This document shows, in pieces, positions 1 to 13,500 of a DNA stretch of 64,000 nucleotides (position 1 is the first letter of the stretch; each line of letters starts with the position of its first letter). Where the stretch lies: assembly GCA_014607495.2 (NCBI GenBank), contig CP053165.1, forward strand, positions 3,094,906 to 3,158,905, written 5' to 3'. This stretch comes from Carposina sasakii (Eukaryota > Arthropoda > Insecta > Lepidoptera > Carposinidae). A program made the position numbers and the translations under genes. A model generated the notes under the pieces. It searched no databases and had not been told where the DNA came from. It saw nothing but the letters and a program-made list of their open reading frames with translations.

Positions 1-1555
1 TTAAATACCTATTCAACGATACCCCACTCGATATAGTTTGTCGACTTTAATGTTTTTCATTTTCACAAAATGGCGTCCAGTAGTCCCCATATTGGATTTT
101 CACCAACGTCATGTCTTTAGTGGCACTCGCTGGACTAAGAGGAATCGATTGACGTATGAATAAAAAAAATCGGCCGAGGCGTTTGGTCTGTGTAGTGCTT
201 CAAAGAAACATACATACATATATAGGCTGTTAAACATAATACCACTCCTTTGCGTCGCGCAGTCGGGTAAAAATAACACTAACACCGTGTAATTGTATTA
301 GTAGAGGTCAGTGTTATTAAAGCGACTCGCACATGTCCAATAGTCCAAACGCACACAATCGAACATTCCCACACATTCATCTCTTTGTGTGAACGAAACA
401 AGTTTATTATTAAACGACCGGCAAAACATTGTAATGGCTTTGTTTACCTCCGAATATAGCAACAAAACCCTTATTTATTCACACTGCATACATACACATT
501 CAGGGTCTACAGCTTAGTGTTCGTTCTCAGGCTCAGGTTCTTGAGTTGTCTAGTTTTGTATTGAGAGATTGGGGGTCTCCTACATGACCTCTTATACCTA
601 CTTATGGTAAATGTCTATGTTGAAGTCAAAAACATCCTATCCTATGGGTTTGTTGGTTATTTCTGATCATATGGCTTACTCATATTTTTAATTAATATGA
701 TCACAATTATTACATTCCGTCAACACATTTGACGATTTGGTTCGGTTAGAACAATTTTTCATTATTTTAATGTAACCAATGAAGAAATTACTATTTTATA
801 TTTATATATATATTTCTTTATTATTATGAAATAAAACTTATTTTCGTCGCTGGTCTTGATAAAAATTACAATATTAAAGCGCTAGAAAGTATATCTTGCA
901 TTGAACTTTTTCTAGGCATTCTTATCACCCAAATAGTTCGGTACTTAGAATTACGGTCACTCTGTTTAAAACCACACCACGGATCTAGAGAGGCCCAAGG
1001 TACTTAACGTCTAACGTTACGTTACGTAGCTGTAAATGTTGCAGGTGGACATGTGATGTCTTTTTCAATAAATTTCACATTTGAAAAATGGACTTGCCCA
1101 CTTAACTTTGAATGCTCATTACTACCTCATTTGGACACATAATCAAATTATAATTTTACAGATAGGTATGATTTTGATTATTCATTCTGATAAGAATAAT
1201 TAAGATTCATCATCATCATCATCATTGGCGCGAAGAGCAAAGATTTCATGCGTGTAATAACACTGTCGTTTAACTCAACACAATGGTACTTGTTCAGCAT
1301 TTCAGTATTTGCCTGGCTGTCACCCATACCCTGTATACGTAATAAAAAAACAAAATTGTACGAAATATGATCCAATGCTGCTTCCCTACTCTAACCTTAC
1401 GCACAATGTAATAATGTAATTTAATATGTACGAGTAGTCTTCCAAATTTTTTATGAACACCTAATTTAATGCAACAAACCCGAGAAAACGACTTTGATTA
1501 AATTATCTTAACATTAAGATACTGTTCATCATCAATACAATTTTTTTTGTTAAAA
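1..1555. other. Downstream flank of gene A, no gene seen
   Basis: AT-rich non-coding sequence downstream of the 3' end of ligase gene A. It holds short CAT/ATC microsatellite runs near 1207-1225 and a fragment of a TIR mini-element near 1262-1336, whose right end matches the element at 12731-13208. The short ORFs here have no recognisable domain, and one of them translates the ATC microsatellite as a Met run. Confidence 0.6.
1465..1470 (-). promoter_or_regulatory. Candidate poly(A) signal of gene A
   Basis: The plus strand reads TTTAAT, which is ATTAAA on the minus strand, about 86 bp past the gene A stop codon. ATTAAA is the commonest variant of the poly(A) hexamer. The call rests on position and motif only. 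Confidence 0.3.
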
Positions 1556-4500
1556 CTACATTTTCTTCAGCTCCCGTCTCAAAATTTTCCCAGTCGCCGT
1601 TTTAGGTAAACTATCAACAAAATCCACTGATTCAATCTTTTTAAAAGCAGCAACTTTTGCCGCAACAAATTCTTGTAACTCCTGTGAAGACACTTTCTTA
1701 TCCCTTTTAATCACTACATAGGCTTTGGGTACTTCGCCGAAGTATTCATGTGGTATGCCAATGACACCCGCATCTGCAACATCTGGATGTGTTCTGAGTA
1801 TGCTTTCCAATTCCGCTGGGGCTACTTGCATGCCTTTTACCTGTTGACAAGTTACATACTATTGAGTTTAGGATAGAAATTATCAGGGCTGCCAGATCGT
1901 ATAATTGGATACAAAATATGTATAATCAGACAGTGTATTATATCCTTGATCATTTCGTATAATACGATACAAACGCAAACGGCATGAAATGGAACGTGAG
2001 TTCGTCTCTTGCTTTTCCCGAAGTTGTTCGCTTACTCTAGTAGGATAAACTTAGATGTGACGCCCGCAGAAGGCTGCCATCCGTAAAACCCGGATACTTT
2101 TTATGTCAGGAGATATCTGATTAACTTGATAGAATGATATGTTTTACAATAAATTACGCCATTATATATTAAAAAATTTGGTGGACTAAATGTAGCCGCC
2201 CCGCTCCGTGCATCCTGCTCTATGTATCAGGGACGTAGCTGCGCCGCATCAGCCGTACCTATCTAACAATGATACGGGGCCTCTGTATGCTTAGTGCGAG
2301 TTTTTTTGGCTGCTCGATCGCCGTAAAGTAAACGCATTTTTATATGGAATTGAGTGAGCGCCATCTAGTGGTTAACTATGTGAACTAAAATTGCGAGTGT
2401 AAGTTTCCAATCGATGACCTCGTTACTCACTACTCACTAGTGAATGCCGCGATGATCGAAAAGTGTACGTTTTTTGTTCGGATTTAGCGAGTGCGAGTGT
2501 TTACAACGGCAGCGTTTTGACAGTTCGAACGGTTAACGTTTTCACTCGTACGAAGTATTTACTCACTACAAATTCTTAAGTGAAAGAGGAAGTATTTGTT
2601 CGTTGAGGAGTTTATTTTGCATGGAAGTGATGTCGTCACGGTATTTTTTGCTTGAATGATGTGTAGAAGTGCTAGAGCGAGCACGAGATGAGCGATATTT
2701 TATGTCCCGTAGGTACTCATGCAAATTCTCTATTTACCAATTCACCAAGACAGCTTTTAAATTCTTAATGTGTAGTGATCTACTCCGGCTCACTAATGTA
2801 AGGTCTACTCAGCGGGTTACTTTAGGGGTTAACATAAGTACCTACCTACATCCTTGCACCTAAAATCATATACGTCGGTAGGTATGTAACGTGGTGCACC
2901 AACTAGAATTATTATCAAGGTTATTCAATGTGTGTTTCTGTTGTTGTTGCTGTCTTCATATTAAATAAATTAAAATTAATATCAGGAATACAATTAAAGA
3001 TTACAAATGAAAAATCATTAGAACGATTAAAACACTCGTAGAACATAGGTATGTAAACAAAAGCCACAGATTATATTATAAATAACACACAATGTTATCT
3101 TACTAAATGTGATAGTAACTTCTTTGACGGGACACGAATGTCTATTTAAACTTTTTAATTTAGTCGGTTATCCATCGGAGCGGCTGACTATCGAGTGGCG
3201 TGCTCACAACTCACTATGAAATAACTTCCATCGAATCGAATGCACAATGGTATCTCACACTCGCATGCAGTCGATACTCGATACTCACGATGTATGCTCG
3301 ATTTACGCGGAAGTTAAGTTACTCGATTGATTTAGCAAAACTCACACTAAGCACTCTGGTCTAACAGGTGTAAGTAAAAATACTATTTTTTTACAAAGAA
3401 ATAATCGAAGCTTTAACAGTAGAAAATGGCAAATAATTATCGTTCGCTTCATCAGCATTACCATGATGCATCAATCAGCAATCGTCACAAATTCTCGATA
3501 TAGCCTGCATTTTCGAGAAATAAATGGCAACAGTGTGCCAAAAAACCCTCAAAATTTCGCACTCGCTACACTCGCGCTATAATATCTTCTTTATACATTT
3601 TTTTACACATTCAATGCCGGCGACTACTTATTAGGGTGGAGTGAAACATATGAAAAAAATTTTTTTTGCTCTTTTCAAATCTCCTGTATTATTAATTGGT
3701 GACCATATGTAAAAGCTTTATTCATGCAAAATATCAAAGGTCTATATTGAATGTGAAAAAATTACGTAATGACTCCAAAAAGCAGATATTCTACGATGAC
3801 TCAATAAATAAGTTGTTTGATATCCGATGAATAATTTAAAAGAACTGGCCACTTTCATCATGAAAGTTTACGCACCAAATTGGTTTGATATCAAGTCAAA
3901 ATCCTCTTGTAAATTTGTTCCGATTCACATCTTTAATATGGCCAAAAGAAGTATGTATTTGCGAGATGACTTAAAAAGTGTTGTCTTAAATACTATTCAA
4001 AGAAATGCTTTCTTCATGCACCCAGAAAATCTATTGCTGGCTATGTTTTAAAAATGATAATCAACAAGTACGACGGCTGGCTCTTCGGAGTTTTAAAGGC
4101 AAGAAAAGAGTTCAAAGGAAAGAAAGTTCGTGAATTCCAGTTACCAGAGCTAAAAATAAATGCGACAAACTATTGTGATTTGATAGAATGGGCGAAAGAG
4201 AAGATAACGGAACCCCTTGTAACAATGTAAAACAACGACTCGGAAATTGCTACAAAAATTGCATCTGGAGGTAAATTGTTTGATATTGAGAAGTACTCTT
4301 GCCACACTCAGGCACTCGAAAGGTGTAGCTTCAGCGTCTGTTCGTGGACCCGATGCTAGAGATGGTTTCATTCGTACTAGAATAAAATCCAGGCAAGAAA
4401 TACCTATTTTTGATACCAAATCTCAGTATTTCCGTCAAAAAGAAGACACTAGGACTTCTGATACTGAACATTAAAATGTTATTTTTATGGTAATTTGATA

Positions 4501-7500
4501 TAGTTATTCATTGTACTAGTAGTTTTAAATATAAATTCAGTAAAATATACAGTATTATTATCAGAAATAAATATTTATTTGCAACTCTTTTTTTTTTCTT
4601 ATTTTTCTACCTTCATACCTAATGCGCCACCTCAAGATATTGAGTTAGAAAGCTGGTATTTTGCATGAACATTTCTATTACGATGAATCACTGTTTGAGA
4701 AACCAGGAAACTTAAAATTCAGAAAAAAAAATTCTCGCTCCACCCTACTACTTATCACACTAATATTATAAAGGCGAAAGTATGTAAGTGTATATGTTTC
4801 TTACTTCTTCACGTCTAAACGGATGGAGCGATTTTAATAAAAAAAAATTGTATGCAGTTAGCTGACACCCTGGATTAACACATAGGCTGTTTTTTCTCTG
4901 CAGTCCACGTGGACGGAGTCGCGCGCAACAGCTAGTTGTACATAAATAACTTTTGTTATTAATAAAAGTGTTGTTTTTTTTCATTGGCTACCTATGATTT
5001 GACCTAAATGAACTAATGTCCCGTTTTGAGTCAAAAAATAAATGGTTACGTAATTCAAAATTCTTTATTGACAAATAAAAATCACATAAAACATTGCGGA
5101 TATCCTTTTAAGTTAATAATAACCTGTGACAGGAGATCCTATTTAATTGTTGGCACATACATATTTATCAACATTAAATAGGTCTTTCTATCTTAGTTTA
5201 AAATTTACGTTAACTAAACTTTAATTACCTACATTTCATTGTTTTATTCTCATAAATTAATTTAAATTAAATCAAATTACAAACAAAAATCAAATTAAAT
5301 CAGATTAAATTAAATTGAATTAAGCCAAATCATAATATCCCATTACAATATTCCAGTTACAAAAATTAAATACAAAAATCATGTGATATATTTGTAATGT
5401 ATATGTCGTGGCCATATCGTAGAATTGATCATTTCATGAAATGGTCGCATTTCATGAAAAGTTCAACTGTCTATTGGCCACATCATGATATGGTTTGGGC
5501 AGATCGATGATTAAAAATCGTTTCTAGATATGGGCAACTAAACGCCCGATCATTTCATGAAGTGGTCAAGATTATTGATCATATCGTAAAATAGTTACAT
5601 GAATCACCGGTAGAGGCGCTGCGCGCGTTTTATTTATGTGTGAAGATGGCGGATTTTTCTTTTTAGGTTATAAAACAAATTAAAGAGAGTAGGGTGACTA
5701 TGCAGAAGAAGTTCACGGATAGTGTGTTATATTGTATAATGTATATTAGACTTAATGGTGGTTTATAATAATATTGTTAAACAAAAACCTTAGATTACGA
5801 TAGGTTAGGTTAAGTTAGGTTAGACTATGACAAATGACGCACGAGCCGAGCGAGCGGAGCGAGCGTGCCCAGGCAGCGTCCGGCGATGTGCCAGATGCGA
5901 ATCGCTTTTGTAAAGTCTTTTATGTTTTTAAATATTATATTGTGAAAATATCACATAAATAATAGCAAAAAAAATCATACCATCATACCTTATGGTATAC
6001 TTATATATGGTGTACGGTATATATTATTTATATAAGCTCTTACCACATTCGGATTTTATGGACACCCTGTTAATACGATTTGGCCAAACGTGGATGACAA
6101 AATCGTGAAATGTAGACGATTTAACGATCTGGTCAAATTGAATTGGCCACTTCATGAAATGCGACCACTTCATGAAATGCTCGACCATTTCATGAAATTA
6201 TCAATTTTACAATATGGCCACGACATATACATAATGTGACCAAATTTCGTATAATTCCAGATACCAAACTGTATTCCCGCGATTTATTTGCTGGTAGCCC
6301 TGGAAATTTCCTAGCCCAGTCATATTAGGGGTTTCACCTCGGAATGAAAGATAATAAGCTGTAAATTGGTATGAAAGTTCTTCCTGTAGGAACAAATATT
6401 GGAAAAATACAAATATCAAATCAATTCCAACTAAGAACCTTGCTGTGGGCGTAGGCTAATATGATGTAAGTATATTATTGTACATATAAATTTAAACAGA
6501 AAATATCTAATTCTAAAAGAAAGTTTGTATCGCGTTTTTAGGAGGTAATTATGAGATAGTATGACTTTCCGACCCCAAAAATAAAATGGGATAATGGCAG
6601 GTAGATACGGATATCATAGCGTAATGTGGGATTAGATCATCACGTAAATTTCGTCAATAATCATATAAGGTCTTTTCAAAATTAGTGATTATCTTTTGAC
6701 ACGAAATAGTGTAAAAAAATCAGCTATTCCATACATTTCAGTGCAGTAATTATTCGAGATTGTATGGAACAGTTGATTTTTTTTTCAGTATTTCGGAGTA
6801 GGTCCCATAGTGAAAGTTGTTTCTTTTTACCTGCCTAATACTAAGTAGTTTCGTGTCAAAAGATAATCACTTATTTTGGAAAGACCTTATATAAATGAGA
6901 TATATTAGTAGACCAAAATATAGAACAATATCAAACCTTGATCAATTCCTTTATCCTGTCAGTAATGTACAATCCGTGACTAGGTTTGTAGTATCCCAAG
7001 TCCCCGGTTTTGAAAAATCCATCTCCAGTCATTGAATTTAGAGTTTCCTTTTGATTATTGTGGTATCCTTTCATGACAATTGGTCCTTTAATACAGATTT
7101 CACCAGGCTGAAATTTTAATGTGCCTAGAAGCTTTAAGACCTTCGGCATTTGAGTTACCTTCCTTACTCCTTCCACTTCATGAAACATACATACATAATA
7201 GTCATATTTATAGGGGTACTTATAGTTATACTATAGAATAGTGCAAATGACACATCCTTCTTATAAGCATTCATAGATGACATTTGGCTAATGTAACCTG
7301 TACGAGTATTATGATAGCAGATTAGACCACTGTTAATACTTACATACATAGATCAGCCTATTGCAGTCCTTTGACGAGTGTAGGGTTCTCCCAGGGCACG
7401 CCACAAGGCTCGAGCTTTTACTACTACAATTACTTTAATAAACACTGTAAGGGTTTAGAAAAGTCATTCTTAGCATAACCTCTGTCAATAATATTTATAC

Positions 7501-10500
7501 TCACTTCTCCAAGTGGTACCGTATTTCCAGTAAGTGGATCAATGAATTTCGCACTGATGGATGGTTGCAATTGCCCACAAGAGGAGTAATCAACGTCATT
7601 CTCATCAACAGGTGTGGAAGATGTCAATGAAGTGGTCTCTGTCGATCCGAAGCCTTGGTGGAAACTTAAATTTCTCTGAAAAATGACATGACGTAGAATT
7701 AGAATTAATCAACGTAAAATATATAACCAGGGATATATAAAAACGTAACTATAGAACAATAAAATAATAGGGATAAACATAAAATCTAAAATAAGTAATG
7801 TAACTTGGTAACATAAAAGTGAAAATATAGAAGTTATTTTTTGAAAGTGATAGGAATATTTTGTCTCTTACGTCAGCTTTTTCTATAACCGCCTGGACAT
7901 CAGTAGCAGCGACAGGTGCCGCCCCACATATAACATGTCTGACGTTTCTAAAGTGGTCCTTATTTATATCTGGATGTTTCCCGAGTAGAATTGCTGAAAG
8001 CATATATAAAACTATACTGCAGAGTTTTTTGATAAACGTGCATTTTGATATCCGTGAATGACTCTATCATAACCGTTCGTCGCACTTCCGTTCTGTCGGA
8101 TACAAGTAGACTCTAGTGTCAGCCAAAATCATACTTCAATTATAAGACTAAACAACTCCTTGCAATAATCATAGATAAAAATCATTGAAGCTTGCACTTC
8201 AGAACTACTTTCTGTTCATTCACGTGTGGCTCACGAAATGATAGTGGATAAAAAGTAAAGTAATTTATGTACCTATGTATAATTCCTCAACTCACCGACT
8301 GGTGGCACCATGTAAAGCAGTGACGGTTTCTCTTTCAATAAGATATCGAAGTAAAGACTGGCAGAGAACTGGGACATTGTAATTAACTTGCATCCAAAAG
8401 CCAGATGTCCCATTAACACTACCGCCAATCCGTAAATGTGAAAGAATGGCAAAAAACATGGCAGTATATCTTGGAATTCTGGATCTGAAAAAAATAATAG
8501 GTTTAAATAAAATATGCCGTTTTTTTACTACCATTAGCGGTCATGACCAAATTGATAAATTCCTTGACGTGATTGGCTCCTGTGCCGAAATAGGGCTTTA
8601 TTCACTAGAATACATTAGATGCATCTCCTAACGTGCATGTAATAAGAGTCGACTAAGAAACTCGGATATTCTCTCAGGCAATTAGCTAGCAACCTGTCAC
8701 TGATCATTTACATCCGATCCATGGCTGCACGATCTCCTTCACGATCCTGCAGTTCCAGCTTCCCCGTTACGGGAACACAGCTAAGTGTATGATTGACACT
8801 TAATTTTATAAGAAAATAATTTCAGAATGCTAAATCCTCCACATATTAAAATAAAGAATTTTGAGCTAATTTAACAAACCTCTATTGGTTCTTGGAAAAC
8901 AAATCTTCTCATAAGACATTACTTCGAATGCACTCAGTAAGTTTTTGTGCGTTATATCAACACCTTTTGACAATCCAGTTGTACCACTTGAAAATGGGAT
9001 TATTGCGATATCTTCGTCCCTAACAACTATGTTATCTAAAAGTCGAGCATCTATCTCAGTGTTTTCAGCTAAATCCGTATACTTTGCAACCCCGCTAGGA
9101 ATATTTGCTCCGGGAGTGTCTATTACCATTACTCTTGCATTACTTTTAGCCATTTTGAGTCCATTTATTACCGTAGTGTAGTATTCTGGAGTGGTAATTA
9201 TTAGTTTTGGAGCAGTCATTGATACTTGGTGACAAATTTCATCTTAAAGAACAAAGAAAGGAAAAATAATAATAAAATTTTGTACTGATTTATTAAAAAA
9301 AAACATTACACCATGGTGAAGGAAATTGTAAGACAAGACAACGATACCTATTGAAAAATTATATAATGATGATGGTATTAAGTACATTAGATTTAAAAAA
9401 TTTATTAATAACCATTTGTAAATTTACAAATATTTAAAAATAGATCCCATAAAGAGACTGTCTTCAAAGTATTGAAATATGCAAATCTAGTCCAAATTAT
9501 CGAGATGCCTCAAAAAATAATGCCAGAATCTTGATTGAACTTACATTCTTTGTATATAGGGTTGATAGTGGACAGTATACAACCAGCTTGCAACGTTCCA
9601 AAAGCTACTACCGGAAACTCAGGGGAATTAGGTAACATAGTGGTCACAACGTCCCCTTGACTTAGGCCCAACTTCTTATGTATGGACGTAGCGAATCTTG
9701 CCATGTTGTCTTTTAGATGTTGGTAGGTGTAGGTTTTTTTGGTTTCTGCACTTATCTGCAAGTAAACAGGAATGTATTTCAATACAATAATAATAAATCT
9801 TACTTTCTGTTGTAAAGTAGAGAAATAAAATTGGCATAATATTAACAATTAACATCATCTTGTGTCATAGTATCAAATTTTAGAGCATGACAGCGTCAAA
9901 TTTATCTTGCACATTGCCTATCTGACCATTGGAAAAATTGGCCCTAACAAGTTTACAAGTATTGAATCATTATCTTAAACAATAAAATCATTTTATTATC
10001 TTATCGCAATTTGGTGTCAACAACATTAAATTGTTTGCCCTCTCTTCGTTGCTACAAAGGCACCTTTGACATACCTATAAAAAGATGACAATCGACGTTG
10101 TTTGTCAATTGTACTCGTATATGTCGAAGACATATTGTATAACCATGAGCGTATCTCTCACTACATTATTATAAAACAAAGTCGCTTTCTGCTGTCTGTC
10201 GCTAGATGCTTAGATCTTTCAAACTAGGTAACGGATTTTAGTAGATAGAGTGATTCACAAGGAAGGTTTATAATGTATAACTAGGGACCCGCCCCGGCTT
10301 CGCCAAGGGAGTAATGCACTCTCTCGCGGGCGAAGCCGTGCGCGGCCGCTAATAGTTTATAAGAGGGCAGCAGCGCCTCCCGTGCTGACAACATAGTCCG
10401 AATATTACACTGCGGTCACCACCCGCCTGCCCAGCATGGTGACTATGGGCAAAACCCCCCTGTGGCAGTAGCCTTGTGGCGTGCCCTGGGGGAGGCCTAC

Positions 10501-13500
10501 GTCCAACAGTGGACCCTAAAACGTCGCTTCCACGAGTAGTAATCGTGTGTATTAAGTAAGTACTACGTTCAAACATTATAAAATAAATTGTTTTTGCATG
10601 ACTTCGTTTTTTATTGTTTTGTTGAGATAACATAATCACGATTATCATTGTTGTTATATACTGTCGAATATCTTTGACAGGTTACTAACTTATCGTCTGA
10701 GAAATACTCCTTAATTTATTTAAGATGTTTTCAAAATTTGCTTTTGACACAAAACTAGGTTGGTAAAAAAAAACAACCATAGGGACCAACTCCGAAATAG
10801 TGACAAAAAATTCAGCTGTTCCATTGGATACATATCAGTGCAGTAATTATTCAAGATTGTATGGAACAGAGATTTTTTTTTCACTATTTCGGAGTTGAAC
10901 CCATAAGGAAAGTTGTTCTTTTTACCTACCTAGATTAGTGTAAAAAGCAAATAACTTATTTTAAAAACCCCTTATACAGGCTGTAACAAAAAGGGTATGT
11001 TAAGCGAAAAGCTATATGAACAGCTTACTGTAGAGAACCTATCCACAAAATTTGAGACCCGAAATCACATGTTTATTTTTCCGGATAGTATGGAGAATTT
11101 TTAAATATCTCAGGAATTTTCATACAATCTTGAAAAATAAAAATGTGATTTCGAGTCTTAAATTTTGTAGATAGGTTCTCTATAGTGGGATATTTACATA
11201 ACTTTTCGCTTAACATACCCTTTTTGTTACACCCTGTATAGACTCTAACGACATAATATGTACGGAAGGAAATGCAGCTGATGTTTTCTATTAATAAAAG
11301 CCCCGCATCAGCACGGGCAAGATGTTGATTCTATATTTTGAAGTCAAAGTCCAACACATAAACTAAATAAAGGTTTAAAATATAACCAAAACCACGGGGC
11401 AAGGTCTTAAGGTCTACCTAAGTAACCTACATTATATTACGTCAAATAGATAACTACATTTTTTTATGTTTTCCTCGTGTTCATCTAAGTAACATCTAGG
11501 CTAAGGCCGTACTACAATGTTTTCCAGCTAACATTGGAAATTCTTTTACTCGGACCGTTTTTTACTTGCAGTATATAGCCAGCCCTCTAATGGCTAATTT
11601 CAATACTAGAGATCATGAAGAATATCGGATATTTTTTATTCTGAATTAGAAATTTTGTATGAAAATAATGGAATATATTTTTTATTAATCTAAACTATGC
11701 AAAAAATCGAGAGATAATAATATGTTGTTGACATTGACTGTAAGTTTATGCTACGGATCGATGTACGCCTTCAAATTCTACCTAATTATATTTTTAGTAG
11801 CGGCCGCCCACGGCTTCGCCCGCGTGAGAGTGCATTACTCCCGTGCGAAGCCTAATATTTTGGAAACCAGACACTTCCCAGGTATGCTTTCATGGAGAAA
11901 ATTGATCGTGATGATGAGGAGATTCCGTAGTTTTCGGGAACGTTGACGACCAAAAATCATCCTGTATATTGTACTCTATAGCTATTTAGAGAACCTTTCT
12001 TTGGTGGGCAAAAATTGCCACGGGGTGGATGCCTGAAGACGCATAACGACGAGGAGACAGGCCAATAAGAGAAGGCGCGAGGATCTGACGAGGTACCTTC
12101 CGGAAAGACAGGATACTCGTATGGACTAATGCCGAAGAGATCTCTCTAGTAGTAGTAATAGATTATAAGACGCGATGGACAAGGTATAGGGTCTCATTTT
12201 TATGAACGATTAACTCAATTGTATTTATTAAAAATACACACAAGGTTTTGGGTGGCAGTTTGTCTCTGATCTTATACATTGTGCATGAAGTTAAGGAATA
12301 TGGACGAGACGAAACGTATATTAAGAACGAACTAATTGAAGATCTCTAGCACTGAACACAATAACCTACTCCTAGCGGAGAATTTGTAGTCTGTGGTCTG
12401 TCTATGGCACATAGGATGAGGTTATAACTGATGTTTATGTTTTTGTAATCACTTTGTTTATGTTTATATCGACCCGACGACCGCTGAATTACTCTGTCCA
12501 ATTAAATAAATAAAAGTAGGTACGATACGAACCAAGGAACCTATAAATATACTTAATATCCTGTAAAGTGCAAGAATTCGCTGATTTATTTCCCTTATTT
12601 TATACCAGGCTTGATGTAGGTACAATATTAATTTTAATTGTTTTTCTTGTTCGACCCCTAACGTATAATAGGTGCATAACTGCATACTGTATAGGTATAC
12701 GCACGTATAGATTTTCAAAATAAAATAAAATACAGGGTATGAGTGACAGCCAGGCAAATATTGAAATGCTGAACAAGTACCATTGTGTTGAGTTATACGA
12801 CAGTTATATTACTCGCAGGAAATGCATTTTTAATTTGATCATCTGTAATGTTTGCTTTCCGCGCCAATTGTGACGGACGATTCTGTGACGAGTTAAATGT
12901 TCTGGTTATTATGTGATACATTTCTGTTTTTTGGATCACTTTTGACTCTGCATTAGGGTTGATCAGTTCGGTAGAGTTGATCTCATTTGAGCACACAATT
13001 TGATAATCATCTTTTGGTTAAAATTTTGTTTCTAAGCTATTATCTAAGGTCTCTAACTAAACGAACCATACTATTTTTTTTTTCCTAGAAAAAAAAATGA
13101 CGGAAAATTTTGGAATTTTCCTGCGAAAATTTTCAGTGATTTTCGACTCAGAATCATGGTTTGAAGTCACCATATCAATATTTGCCTGGCTGTCACAAAC
13201 ATCCTGTATAAGTCATTCTTTCGGCGCAACTACATTCTATAGTAATTTTATTCGGTTTAATATCCGGATTAAAAAATAAAATTAACCAAAAATATTCTGA
13301 TGAGATAATAAAAACTTACCAATGCAACACGATTTTTAAACATATCTCCATTTATAAACAACCTGTCCACAAACCGCGAGTTAGGGACCGTAACATCGCC
13401 AAACGGTGACTTCACAACGTACTCATTCTTCGCGACCAGATTGGGTACCGTCGAAAAGAATCTGGTTCGTTTCGGTACATTTTTAACACGTAATAATGAT

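Noticed and set aside
1178..1375. 65-aa minus-strand ORF with a run of Met
   Set aside because: The Met run is an ATC/CAT microsatellite, and the rest is a MITE end shared with 12731-13208.
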